This document shows, one piece after another, positions 1 to 7,665 of a stretch of DNA of 12,170 bases. Position 1 is the stretch's first letter, and each line of letters starts with the position of its first letter. The notes under the pieces were generated by a model. That model saw only the letters and a program-made list of their open reading frames with translations, ran no database searches and had not been told where the DNA came from. Source of the DNA: Candidatus Pelagibacter sp. (GTDB taxonomy: Bacteria > Pseudomonadota > Alphaproteobacteria > Pelagibacterales > Pelagibacteraceae); the NCBI GenBank assembly GCA_028226735.1, contig JAOIYV010000014.1, positions 1-12,170 of the forward strand, given 5' to 3'. The position numbers and the translations under genes are program-made.

Positions 1-192
1 AAAATATTCATCCATTATTTGAACTGACGTAATCAATAAAAGTTTATTTTCACCTATATTTCCTAAATCATTTTTTAAATTATTAAACTTTTGATTAATA
101 TGAACTAGTAATTCTTCTAAGTGCTCCTCTTGTCCATCATCGCATGATAGAAGAAAATCTTTACCATTAAATTTAACATTTACATTTGCCAT
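1..192 (-). CDS. zapA: Cell division protein ZapA, 3' end cut off by window edge
   Basis: ZapA is a small cytoplasmic protein that binds and bundles FtsZ filaments at the division site. The visible 64 codons begin at an ATG on the minus strand at 192. They read MANVNVKFNGKDF, then CDDGQEEHL, which matches the family's N-terminal strand followed by the conserved C-[DE]-x-G-[QE]-E-x-x-L segment. Next comes GENKLLLI, the start of the long dimerisation helix. The C-terminal coiled coil lies outside the window. The start overlaps the end of the upstream coiled-coil gene by 13 bp, so the two are probably translated together. No strong Shine-Dalgarno sequence is visible. The call rests on the motif pattern and on the coiled-coil neighbour, which is a known alphaproteobacterial arrangement. 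Confidence 0.85.
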   Translation of the reverse strand, partial: MANVNVKFNGKDFLLSCDDGQEEHLEELLVHINQKFNNLKNDLGNIGENKLLLITSVQIMDEYF

Positions 193-503
193 TTATCTAT
201 TTCTTCTAATAAAGTATCTGTTTCTTGATTTAATTCATCTATTTTTTCTGAAAATTCTATTTCTTTTTTTTGCTCATTTGCTTTTTGCTTGTGAATTTCC
301 TCTAATTTTTGTTTAAGAGTGTTGTGTTCACTTATTAAGTTTTGGTATTTTTCGTCTATTTCTTTTTTTTCAATTTCTAATTGATTTTTTTGATCACTTA
401 ACTTTTGCAAGTTGTTCTTAAATGTTGGATTTTGTAAATTCAAACTCTTTAATTTATTAAGTGCAAAACTAAGTTTTTTTTCTTTTTCACTGTCTATTTT
501 CAT
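180..503 (-). CDS. Small coiled-coil protein upstream of zapA, ZauP / DUF4164-like
   Basis: This 107-residue protein is very rich in Lys, Glu, Leu and Asn and has no cysteine. From about residue 8 to 104 it shows heptad-like spacing of Leu/Ile (for example LKQKLEEIHKQ and LNQETDTLLEEIDK), so it should form one long coiled coil. It has no signal peptide or membrane segment. Its stop codon lies inside the start of zapA (13-bp overlap). In Caulobacter a coiled-coil protein, ZauP, is encoded with zapA and acts with it to focus the Z-ring. By position, size and structure this gene is a good candidate for that partner, but low-complexity coiled coils cannot be assigned by sequence alone. A DUF4164-type annotation is the alternative name. 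The ATG at 501-503 follows an AT-repeat and has no evident ribosome binding site. Confidence 0.75.
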   Translation of the reverse strand: MKIDSEKEKKLSFALNKLKSLNLQNPTFKNNLQKLSDQKNQLEIEKKEIDEKYQNLISEHNTLKQKLEEIHKQKANEQKKEIEFSEKIDELNQETDTLLEEIDKWQM

Positions 504-557
504 ATATATATATTTATAATATTAAATTGAGTCTTCTAAGTCTAGATAGGATAATTT
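504..557. promoter_or_regulatory. Divergent intergenic region between the zapA pair and tkt
   Basis: This 54-bp spacer separates two divergently transcribed operons and must hold both promoters or overlap them. It contains an AT dinucleotide tract at 502-512 and a perfect TATAAT at 515-520 on the plus strand, a plausible -10 for tkt. I cannot find a convincing -35 at the right distance. An AGG at 548-550, 7 nt before the TTG start of tkt, is a weak Shine-Dalgarno sequence. Any minus-strand promoter would lie in the same stretch, but I cannot place its elements. Confidence 0.4.
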
Positions 558-2516
558 TTGAACAAACTACATAAAGATTTGTCAAACGCAATAAGGTTTT
601 TATCAATAGACGCTGTTCAAAAGGCTAATTCTGGGCATCCGGGCATGCCCATGGGAATGGCTGATGTGGCGACTGTTTTATTTAAAAACTTTCTGAGATT
701 TAACCCAAAAAACCCTAATTGGTTAAATCGTGATAGATTTGTTTTATCTGCGGGACATGGGTCGATGCTACTTTATTCATTATTATTTTTAACTGGCTAC
801 AAAAGCATTTCATTAAAAAATATTAAAGATTTTAGACAATTAAATTCAATTTGTGCTGGACACCCTGAATATCATCGTGGAACTGGAATCGAGACAACAA
901 CTGGTCCACTTGGACAAGGAATTGCTAATTCTGTTGGATTTGCAATTGCAGAAGAAATTTTAAAAAAGAAATTGGGCAAAGAAATAATTAATCACAAAAC
1001 TTATGTTTTGGCTGGTGATGGATGTTTAATGGAAGGCATAAGTCATGAAGCGATGAGTTTAGCAGGTCATTTAAGGTTAAAAAATTTAGTGATGTTATTT
1101 GATAACAATTCAATATCAATTGACGGACCTACTAATTTAGCGGTTTCAGATAATTTTAAAAAAAGATTTGAAAGTTATGGTTGGGACTACATTTTAATTA
1201 ATGGACATAATGAAAAAGAAATTTTTAAAGTATTAAGAAAAGTTCAAAATGCAAAAAAACCAACTGTAATTTCTTGTAAAACAAAGATTGGTTATGGTTC
1301 ACCAAATAAATCAGGTAAAGCCTCATCGCATGGAAGTCCTCTTGGTATAGAGGAAATTAAACTTGTTCGAAAAGTATTGAATTGGAAATACAAACCTTTT
1401 CAGATTCCAAAAAATATTTTAGATGAATGGAAAAAAATTGGTAACAAAGGCATTAAAATTGAAGCAAGATGGAAAAAAACTTTTAAGAAAAAAAAACAAG
1501 TTGTAGATAGAGTTCTAAAAAATAATTTTAATAAATCTTTAAAAACGGAAAAATTAAATTCGATTAAAGAAAATAAAAACTTAGCGACGCGAAAATCTTC
1601 TGAATTGACTTTGAATGCTCTTACAAAAGAGAATAATACTTTAATAGGTGGCTCAGCTGATTTAGCTGGATCAAATAATACAAAAACAAAACACCACAAT
1701 ATAATCAAACCTGGTGATTTTAATGGAGATTATATTCATTACGGAGTAAGAGAACATGCAATGTGTGGGATTATGAATGGCATCGCTCTGCATAGTAAAT
1801 TTATTCCCTATGGTGGAACTTTTTTAATATTTACTGATTACTGTAAACCATCAATTCGTTTATCAGCATTAATGGAACAAAGAGTTATTTATGTAATGAC
1901 ACACGACTCGATTGGTTTAGGTGAAGATGGTCCAACCCACCAACCTATAGAACAACTATCTGGATTAAGATCTATTCCAAATTTAAATGTTTTTAGACCT
2001 GCGGATAGAATGGAAACGATTGAATGTTGGGAGCTAGCATTAAAAAACTTAAAAACACCAAGCATACTGTCTTTAACTAGGCAGAATCTACAGACTATTC
2101 GAAAAAAATATTTAAATGTGAATAAATGTTCATTTGGAGCTTATGAGGTCTCAAGAACTAATAAAAAAATTATTTTAACTATACTTGCTAGTGGTTCTGA
2201 AGTTAATTTAGCGATTAAAACTAGCCATAAATTGGCCAAAGATAAAATATACGCTAAAGTAATATCAGTACCATGCCAAGACATTTTTGACTCACAATCA
2301 AAATCATATAAAAAGAAAATTCTTGGTGAAACAAAGTTTAAGATATCAATTGAAGCAGCATCAACAGATTGCTGGAAAAAATATGTTGGAACAGAAGGTT
2401 TAAGTTTTGGAATTGACTCATTTGGCAAAAGTGCGCCTTATAAAGAAATTTATAAACATTTTGGATTGACAGCAGAAAATATTTCCAGAAAAACTATGAA
2501 CCTAATAAAAAGCTAA
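558..2516 (+). CDS. tkt: Transketolase
   Basis: Thiamine-diphosphate enzyme that moves two-carbon units between ketose and aldose phosphates in the non-oxidative pentose phosphate pathway. At 652 residues it is normal for the family (E. coli about 663). Active-site motifs are in order: SGHPG (H27), SAGHGS (H67), GHPEY (H101), the ThDP/Mg motif GDGCLMEG at 153-160 with the paired Asn at 183-184, VREHA with catalytic Glu399, and GEDGPTHQPIEQ at 455-466 with H461. The region around 300-345, between the ThDP-binding and pyrimidine-binding domains, is unusually lysine-rich. The start is TTG: an in-frame TAA lies at 552-554, no ATG or GTG occurs before the conserved NAIR segment, and the length from this TTG matches other transketolases. 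It is the first gene of a packed run; gap follows after 3 bp. Confidence 0.96.
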   Translation: MNKLHKDLSNAIRFLSIDAVQKANSGHPGMPMGMADVATVLFKNFLRFNPKNPNWLNRDRFVLSAGHGSMLLYSLLFLTGYKSISLKNIKDFRQLNSICAGHPEYHRGTGIETTTGPLGQGIANSVGFAIAEEILKKKLGKEIINHKTYVLAGDGCLMEGISHEAMSLAGHLRLKNLVMLFDNNSISIDGPTNLAVSDNFKKRFESYGWDYILINGHNEKEIFKVLRKVQNAKKPTVISCKTKIGYGSPNKSGKASSHGSPLGIEEIKLVRKVLNWKYKPFQIPKNILDEWKKIGNKGIKIEARWKKTFKKKKQVVDRVLKNNFNKSLKTEKLNSIKENKNLATRKSSELTLNALTKENNTLIGGSADLAGSNNTKTKHHNIIKPGDFNGDYIHYGVREHAMCGIMNGIALHSKFIPYGGTFLIFTDYCKPSIRLSALMEQRVIYVMTHDSIGLGEDGPTHQPIEQLSGLRSIPNLNVFRPADRMETIECWELALKNLKTPSILSLTRQNLQTIRKKYLNVNKCSFGAYEVSRTNKKIILTILASGSEVNLAIKTSHKLAKDKIYAKVISVPCQDIFDSQSKSYKKKILGETKFKISIEAASTDCWKKYVGTEGLSFGIDSFGKSAPYKEIYKHFGLTAENISRKTMNLIKS

Positions 2517-2519
2517 ATT

Positions 2520-3527
2520 ATGACAATAAAAGTTGGAATTAATGGATTGGGAAGAATTGGTAGAATGGTAATTAGAGCTATTGTCGAAAACGGAAGTAAA
2601 AATATAGAAATTAAGCATATAAATAACCGTTCTAATTCTGAAACAAGCTGTACCTTAATAAAATACGATTCTATTCATGGAAAATTTAATGCAGATTTAG
2701 ATTTCGATGAAGGTCATCTAATTATCAATAAAAATAAAATTACTTTTTCTCAAGAGTCTAAAATTGAGGATATTAATTGGAAAAAATTTGATGTTGATTA
2801 TGTTTTTGAATGTACTGGAAAATTTAATTCTAAAGATAAATTGTTAGCACATATTAAAAATGGAGCAAAAAAAGTTATTGTTTCAGCGCCCTGTAAAGAA
2901 GCTGATAAAACAATAGTGTACGGTGTTAATGAAAATATACTTTCTAAAGATGATCAAATAATTTCAGCAGCATCTTGTACCACTAATTGTCTAGCTCCAG
3001 TTGCTAATATTTTAAATGAGAGTTTTGAAATTGAAAAAGGTTTTATGACAACTATTCATGCCTTTACCAGTGATCAAAGAATTTTAGATAATTCACACAA
3101 GGATCCAAGAAGAGCAAGATCTGCTAGTCAGTCGATTGTTCCAACATCAACAGGAGCATCTAAGGCTATAGGTGAAATCATTCCTTCTTTAAAAGGTAAA
3201 CTTGAAGGTGTAGCGATGAGAGTTCCTACTCCAAATGTTTCTTTGATAGAGTTAGTTTTTTGTACTAATAAAGAAATAGATAAAAAAAAAATTAATGAAG
3301 CCTTTACTCAAGCAACTAAGAAACAATCAAAAAGGGTTTTAGAGATTACAAAAGAAAAACTAGTATCAATTGACTTTAATCATAATTCAGCCTCAGCAAT
3401 TATTGACTCATCTTTAACCAGTGTAGTTGGTAAAAATATGGGAAAAATTTCAGCTTGGTATGACAATGAATGGGGTTTTTCAAATAGAATGTGTGATATA
3501 GCAGAACATCTTCACAAGATCTCTTAA
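2520..3527 (+). CDS. gap: Glyceraldehyde-3-phosphate dehydrogenase, possibly NADP-accepting
   Basis: Converts glyceraldehyde 3-phosphate, phosphate and NAD(P)+ to 1,3-bisphosphoglycerate, reversibly, in the cytoplasm. It has the full 335-residue length. Visible motifs are NGLGRIGR (7-14, Rossmann loop), SAASCTTNC with the catalytic Cys at 153, His180 in TTIHAFT, PTSTGASKA, and WYDNEWGFSNRM near the end. Two cofactor positions are unusual. The Asp that normally follows the second strand (IND) and excludes NADP is Asn36, followed by Arg37. The Leu-Pro pair of NAD-specific enzymes (…LDLPHKD) is Asn191-Ser192. Both changes resemble NADP-using or GapB-like enzymes, so the coenzyme is uncertain. 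The stop overlaps the pgk start by one base (TAATG). Confidence 0.96.
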   Translation: MTIKVGINGLGRIGRMVIRAIVENGSKNIEIKHINNRSNSETSCTLIKYDSIHGKFNADLDFDEGHLIINKNKITFSQESKIEDINWKKFDVDYVFECTGKFNSKDKLLAHIKNGAKKVIVSAPCKEADKTIVYGVNENILSKDDQIISAASCTTNCLAPVANILNESFEIEKGFMTTIHAFTSDQRILDNSHKDPRRARSASQSIVPTSTGASKAIGEIIPSLKGKLEGVAMRVPTPNVSLIELVFCTNKEIDKKKINEAFTQATKKQSKRVLEITKEKLVSIDFNHNSASAIIDSSLTSVVGKNMGKISAWYDNEWGFSNRMCDIAEHLHKIS

Positions 3528-4705
3528 TGAGAAGCATAAAAGACAAGCACAATCTAAAACAAAAAAAAGTGCTACTTAGACTTGATTTAAATGTTCCAAT
3601 GGATAATGGAATAATTACTGACACAACAAGAATTGATAAAATTCTTCCTACAATAAAATTTTTATTAAAAAATGATACTAAAATAATAATATTATCTCAT
3701 GTTGGAAGACCAAAAGGAAAAATTGTTAAAAAGCTGTCTCTTAATCCTATATGTGAAGATTTAAAAAAAAAATTGAACAGGAATATAAGGCTCATCACAA
3801 AAAACTTAAGTGAGATACTCTCCAAAGATTTATTCAATGTTCAAGAGGAAAGCATTGTGATGCTTGAAAATCTTAGATTTTACAAGGAAGAAGAGGAAAA
3901 TAATAACGAATTCGCAAAACATTTAGCAAGCTTAGCTGACATTTATGTTAATGATGCTTTCTCATGTTCTCATAGGGCTCATGCTTCTATTTTTGAAATA
4001 ACAAAATTTCTTCCATCGTATGCGGGCCTTCAACTTAATTTAGAAATGGATGCTTTAACAAAAATTACATCTGAAATTAAAAAACCTGTAACTTGTATTA
4101 TTGGTGGTTCTAAAATATCAACTAAAATTAATATTATTAAAAATTTAATTCCAAAATTTGATAATATTATAATCGTTGGTGGAATGGCAAATAATATAAT
4201 CAAATATAAAGGTCATAATATTGGAAAATCTATACAAGAGGATAACTGTAATCAAATAATTGAAGAGATATTTTCTCTATCGAAAAAAGAAAAATGTAAA
4301 ATAATTTATCCAGAGGATGTTGTTGTTAGTAATGACTTAAATGGATTTCCAATGATAAAAGAATTAAATAATGTTTCTAAAGATGAGCTAATTTTAGATA
4401 TTGGTCCAAAATCAATAAACATTATTAATAACATTATTGATATAAGTAAAACTATTCTTTGGAATGGCCCCGCAGGTTACTTTGAAAATCCAAGTTTTGC
4501 CAAAGGAAGTTTAGAAATAGCAAAAAAAATTATTGAAAAAAATAAAACCTCTTCTATTTATTCTATAGCTGGAGGTGGAGATACGGTTGCGTTATTAAAT
4601 AACCTCGGTGCAATTAATAACTTTAATTTTGTTTCAACTGCCGGTGGAGCTTTTCTAGAATACCTTGAAGGTAAAGAACTTCCTGGTATAAAAGCCTTAA
4701 ATTAA
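3527..4705 (+). CDS. pgk: Phosphoglycerate kinase
   Basis: Transfers phosphate between 1,3-bisphosphoglycerate and ADP (reversible) and acts directly after GAPDH. The 392 residues match the usual bacterial length. N-domain substrate residues are visible: LRLDLNVPM (D20, N22), TRID (R35), SHVGRP (H58, R61), LENLRFY (R117) and SHRAHAS (R150). C-domain nucleotide motifs are GGSKISTK (193-200), LWNGPAGYFE (311-320), AGGGDTVALL and STAGGAFLEYLEG. WNGPAGYFE is a slight variant of the common WNGPMG-x-FE. The ATG shares its first base with the stop of gap, so translation is probably coupled. The fba start follows one base after the stop. Confidence 0.97.
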   Translation: MRSIKDKHNLKQKKVLLRLDLNVPMDNGIITDTTRIDKILPTIKFLLKNDTKIIILSHVGRPKGKIVKKLSLNPICEDLKKKLNRNIRLITKNLSEILSKDLFNVQEESIVMLENLRFYKEEEENNNEFAKHLASLADIYVNDAFSCSHRAHASIFEITKFLPSYAGLQLNLEMDALTKITSEIKKPVTCIIGGSKISTKINIIKNLIPKFDNIIIVGGMANNIIKYKGHNIGKSIQEDNCNQIIEEIFSLSKKEKCKIIYPEDVVVSNDLNGFPMIKELNNVSKDELILDIGPKSINIINNIIDISKTILWNGPAGYFENPSFAKGSLEIAKKIIEKNKTSSIYSIAGGGDTVALLNNLGAINNFNFVSTAGGAFLEYLEGKELPGIKALN

Positions 4706-4706
4706 T

Positions 4707-5717
4707 ATGTCTGAATTAAATAAAATTGCATTAAAAATTCTATCAAATGGCAAAGGCATCCTTGCGGCTGATGAAAGTACTGGGACCATGACTAAAAGAC
4801 TTGAAAGTGTAAACATTTTATCTTCTTTAGAAAATAGACTTTTATTTAGAGAAACACTTTTTTCATCTGAAAGCATGAAGAAGTGTATTGGTGGAGTAAT
4901 ATTATATGATGAAACAATTAAACAAATTACAAATTCAAAACAAACAATTCCTGAATTAATTATTTCATCTGGTGCCATACCTGGCATAAAGGTAGATACT
5001 GGCGCAAAAGTTTTAGCAGGTTCATATGAAGAAAAAATTACAGAAGGTTTAGATGGTTTAAGAGAACGATTAAAGGAGTACTATAAACTTGGGGCAAGAT
5101 TTACAAAATGGAGAGGTGTATATAATATTTCGAATAATTATCCGAGTAAATTATCAATTAACTCGAATGCGCATGCACTTGCAAGATATTCTGCTCTTGT
5201 ACAAGAATGTAAAATGGTACCAATAGTTGAGCCAGAAGTTTTAATGGATGGAAACCATTCTGCAGAAGATTGTTTAAATGTAACTTCAGAAGTAATAAGA
5301 AAATGTTTTGAAGAATTAATGCTCCATAACATTGACTTAAGTGGAATAATTTTAAAACCAAATATGGTTTTAGCAGGAGCTAGTTCAGATAAAAAAATAT
5401 CTAGCCAAGAGGTTGCCAAACTTACTTTGAAATGTCTTAAAGAAAATGTGCCTCCTGATGTGCCTGGAATCGCTTTTTTATCTGGTGGTCAGTCAGAATT
5501 AGAAGCAACTGAAAATTTAAATTTAATAAATAAGCAAAATGATACAAATTTTATTATGACCTACTCTTACGGAAGAGCGCTACAGCAAAGTGCACTTAAA
5601 TTTTGGTCAAAGGATATTGGTGATATAAAAGGTACCCAAAAAATCTTCAACCACAGAGCCAATATGTGTACACTTGCAGCTCAAGGAAAATGGTCAGCAA
5701 ATCTTGAAGAAAAATAA
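4707..5717 (+). CDS. fba: Class I fructose-bisphosphate aldolase
   Basis: Reversibly cleaves fructose 1,6-bisphosphate to dihydroxyacetone phosphate and glyceraldehyde 3-phosphate through a lysine Schiff base, without metal. The 336 residues show the class I landmarks: GILAADESTGTM (D22), GGVILYDET, GIKVDTGAK (K95), ARFTKWRGVY (K134, R136), PIVEPEVLMDG (E175), the Schiff-base Lys217 in ILKPNM, FLSGGQSELEAT and SYGRALQQSALKFW (R290). It lacks the C-terminal tail ending in Tyr of the animal enzymes (about 363 residues), as many bacterial members do. The ATG lies one base after the pgk stop. The 3' end overlaps the start of the thiamine gene. The exact bacterial symbol (fba or fbaB) is a naming choice; the class I assignment is secure. 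Confidence 0.96.
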   Translation: MSELNKIALKILSNGKGILAADESTGTMTKRLESVNILSSLENRLLFRETLFSSESMKKCIGGVILYDETIKQITNSKQTIPELIISSGAIPGIKVDTGAKVLAGSYEEKITEGLDGLRERLKEYYKLGARFTKWRGVYNISNNYPSKLSINSNAHALARYSALVQECKMVPIVEPEVLMDGNHSAEDCLNVTSEVIRKCFEELMLHNIDLSGIILKPNMVLAGASSDKKISSQEVAKLTLKCLKENVPPDVPGIAFLSGGQSELEATENLNLINKQNDTNFIMTYSYGRALQQSALKFWSKDIGDIKGTQKIFNHRANMCTLAAQGKWSANLEEK

Positions 5718-6327
5718 GACAAATAAGAAATTTGTTTATCTAATTTCGCCAAATAAGATTAAAAATGAATATTTTTACAAAGAGTTATCATCAGTACTAC
5801 AATCTAAAAAAGTCACCTTTTTTCAATTAAGAATTAAAAAAGAAACAAGTAAAAATAGATTAATTATTGGAAAAAAAATTAAAAAAATTTGCAAAAAATA
5901 TAAGGTTAAATTTATTATTAATGATGACCCAAGACTTGCAAAAGAACTTAATGCTGATGGCTGTCACTTAGGACAAAAAGATATGAATATTTTAAAAGCA
6001 AGAAAAATATTAAAGAATAAAATTATTGGTGTCACATGTCACAATTCAATCAATTTAGCAAAAAAAGCACTTTTTGAAGGTGCTGACTATTTGGCATTTG
6101 GAGCTTTCAATTCTTCACAAACAAAAATAGTTAGATATAAAGCAAGCTTAAAAATATTAAGATTAGCAAAAAAAATAACAAATACTCCGATTGTAGCTAT
6201 TGGAGGAATAAACCTTGGTAATTACAAAAAACTCTTATTGAATAAGGCTAACTTTTTAGCTATCTCAGGCTACGTTTGGAACAATAAAATATATAAACCA
6301 TTAGAGGCGATTAAAAAATTAAAATGA
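5704..6327 (+). CDS. thiE: Thiamine-phosphate synthase (ThiE/TenI family)
   Basis: ThiE joins the pyrimidine (HMP-PP) and thiazole phosphate halves of thiamine. Counting from the TTG at 5704 (207 residues), visible motifs are VYLISP at 11-16, FFQLRIKK (Q41, R43, K45, diphosphate contacts), IINDD (N73, D74), ADGCHLGQKD (D93), GVTCHN, FGAFNSSQTK (T140, K141) and VAIGGIN at 164-170. So most catalytic positions of ThiE are kept, which argues against an inactive TenI-like regulator. Two deviate: Thr111 where ThiE has Ser, and GAF where GP is usual. No ATG is available. The only NTG starts are TTG at 5674 and 5704, both inside the end of fba, and I prefer 5704 because fewer non-homologous residues precede the first strand. 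The stop overlaps the efp ATG (ATGA). Confidence 0.82.
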   Translation: MKKNKTNKKFVYLISPNKIKNEYFYKELSSVLQSKKVTFFQLRIKKETSKNRLIIGKKIKKICKKYKVKFIINDDPRLAKELNADGCHLGQKDMNILKARKILKNKIIGVTCHNSINLAKKALFEGADYLAFGAFNSSQTKIVRYKASLKILRLAKKITNTPIVAIGGINLGNYKKLLLNKANFLAISGYVWNNKIYKPLEAIKKLK

Positions 6328-6884
6328 AAATATACGCGAGCGAAATTAGAGTTGGAATGCTTATTGAATATAAAGATGATCTATGGCAAGTCCTAAAAAC
6401 TCAACATGTCAAACCTGGAAAAGGTGGTGCTTTTGCTCAAGTTGAAATGAAAAGTGTAAATAGAAATACAAAATTAAATGAGAGATTCAGATCTAGCGAG
6501 TCAGTAGAAAAAGCATCATTAGATGAAACTAAATTTAATTATCTTTATGAAGATGAAACAGATTATTATTTTATGGATCCTAAATCATATGAACAAATCA
6601 ATATTAAAAAAGAAATCATTGGAGAAAAAGGTAAAATGTTGACTGAAAATTTAGAGGTGAGTATAAGTTTTTATAATGAAAAACCTTTAACTGTTGATTT
6701 ACCTAATCAAGTTACATGTATCATTGAAACAACAGACGTGGCACTAAAAGGTCAAACCGTTTCTTCTTCCTATAAGCCTGCAACTTTAGATAATGGAGTT
6801 AATATTCAAGTGCCTCCATTTATTGAAAGTGGAGATAAGATTATAATTGATACTAGAACTATGGAATATATTAAAAAAATATAA
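6324..6884 (+). CDS. efp: Elongation factor P
   Basis: EF-P binds between the P and E sites and relieves ribosome stalling at proline runs. The 186 residues match the family's three beta-barrel domains (about 1-63, 64-127, 128-186). The N-terminal loop reads KPGKGGAFAQVEMKS and places a lysine at position 33, equivalent to E. coli Lys34, the site modified by EpmA-type enzymes, so a lysine-type modification is expected. No modification gene lies in the window. The C-terminal part contains the family segment LKGQTVSSSYKPATLDNG followed by VPPFIESGDKIIIDTRT. The start overlaps the preceding stop by 4 bp, and suhB begins 5 bp after its own stop. Confidence 0.97.
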   Translation: MKIYASEIRVGMLIEYKDDLWQVLKTQHVKPGKGGAFAQVEMKSVNRNTKLNERFRSSESVEKASLDETKFNYLYEDETDYYFMDPKSYEQINIKKEIIGEKGKMLTENLEVSISFYNEKPLTVDLPNQVTCIIETTDVALKGQTVSSSYKPATLDNGVNIQVPPFIESGDKIIIDTRTMEYIKKI

Positions 6885-6889
6885 ATCTT

Positions 6890-7630
6890 ATGAAATCAAT
6901 ATCAGCGAATCTTAATATTATGATAAAAGCAGCAGAAAAAGCGTCAAGAGCATTAATAAGAGATTTTGGAGAAATAGAAAAATTACAAGTATCAATTAAG
7001 GGTCCTACAGATTTTGTTTCAAACGCAGATTTAAAAGCTGAAAAGATAATTATAGAAGAGCTCAAAAAAGCAAGACCTCACTATTCTATTATAAGTGAAG
7101 AGGAAGGATCTGAATTAAATAAAGATAAAAATAACACCTGGATTATAGATCCAATCGATGGAACAACAAATTTTTTACATGGAGTTCCTCACTTTGCTAT
7201 ATCAATTGCACTAAAATCTGGAGATGAAATAGTTTCGGGTTTAATCTATGACCCAATAAAAGATGAGATGTTTTATGCTGAAAAAGAAAATGGCGCTTTT
7301 TTTAACAATCAAAGAATTAGAGTTTCAAAAAAAAGAGAAATAAATACTTGTTTATTTGCTACTGGGGGAAATACTAAAAAAGAAATCAATTTAACAACAA
7401 GAAAATCAGGAAGTGCTGCACTTGATATAGCTTATGTAGCTGCAGGTAGGTATGACGGGTATTTTCAAAATGATCTTAATTTATGGGATATAGCTGCTGG
7501 TATAATAATGATAAAGGAGGCTGGAGGAATAGTTAATGAAATAAACCTATCTCAATATAAAAATATACAAATTAGAGCAGCTAGTATGGCAATTAATGAC
7601 AAAATGAATGAAAAATTAAAGAACTTTTAA
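6890..7630 (+). CDS. suhB: Inositol monophosphatase family protein (SuhB)
   Basis: Mg-dependent phosphatase of the inositol monophosphatase superfamily; SuhB in E. coli also takes part in rRNA antitermination. Metal and substrate motifs are intact: SEEEGSE (E70), WIIDPIDGTTNF (D87, D90, G91, T92) and LNLWDIAAG (D200), with GSAALDIAYVAAGR at 174-187. At 246 residues it is shorter than typical SuhB (about 260-267). The shortage maps to one place: between ATGG (157-160) and GSAALD there are only about 13 residues where SuhB proteins I recall have about 30. The reading frame is otherwise clean, so this looks like a real loop or helix deletion. It is the last gene of the tkt-led run; a promoter-like sequence starts right after its stop. 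Confidence 0.93.
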   Translation: MKSISANLNIMIKAAEKASRALIRDFGEIEKLQVSIKGPTDFVSNADLKAEKIIIEELKKARPHYSIISEEEGSELNKDKNNTWIIDPIDGTTNFLHGVPHFAISIALKSGDEIVSGLIYDPIKDEMFYAEKENGAFFNNQRIRVSKKREINTCLFATGGNTKKEINLTTRKSGSAALDIAYVAAGRYDGYFQNDLNLWDIAAGIIMIKEAGGIVNEINLSQYKNIQIRAASMAINDKMNEKLKNF

Positions 7631-7658
7631 TTGTTTTATAAAATTCTTTTGCTATAAG
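7631..7658 (+). promoter_or_regulatory. Predicted sigma-70-type promoter for rpmE
   Basis: TTGTTT at 7631-7636 and TATAAG at 7653-7658 are separated by 16 bp, and a TG precedes the -10 by one base (TGC-TATAAG), an extended -10. The -35 begins at the base after the suhB stop. The start point expected about 7 bp after the -10 falls at about 7664-7666, on or next to the rpmE ATG, so the transcript may be leaderless or nearly so. No Shine-Dalgarno sequence is present. Assigned from pattern only. Confidence 0.5.
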
Positions 7659-7665
7659 TCTCGAT

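Noticed and set aside
502..513. AT dinucleotide tract as a phase-variation repeat
   Set aside because: It is short and in a region that is A/T-rich overall; such runs are expected, and it lies just outside the start codon without a reading-frame effect.
1400..2428. Open frames on the minus strand inside tkt, and similar antisense frames inside gap, pgk, fba, suhB, tal and pnt genes
   Set aside because: They lie opposite well-supported genes, have no recognisable motifs, and are expected by chance in AT-rich coding sequence read in reverse.
5674..5760. TPP riboswitch ahead of thiE
   Set aside because: The gene overlaps fba and there is no intergenic space; I see no THI-box-like conserved segments.
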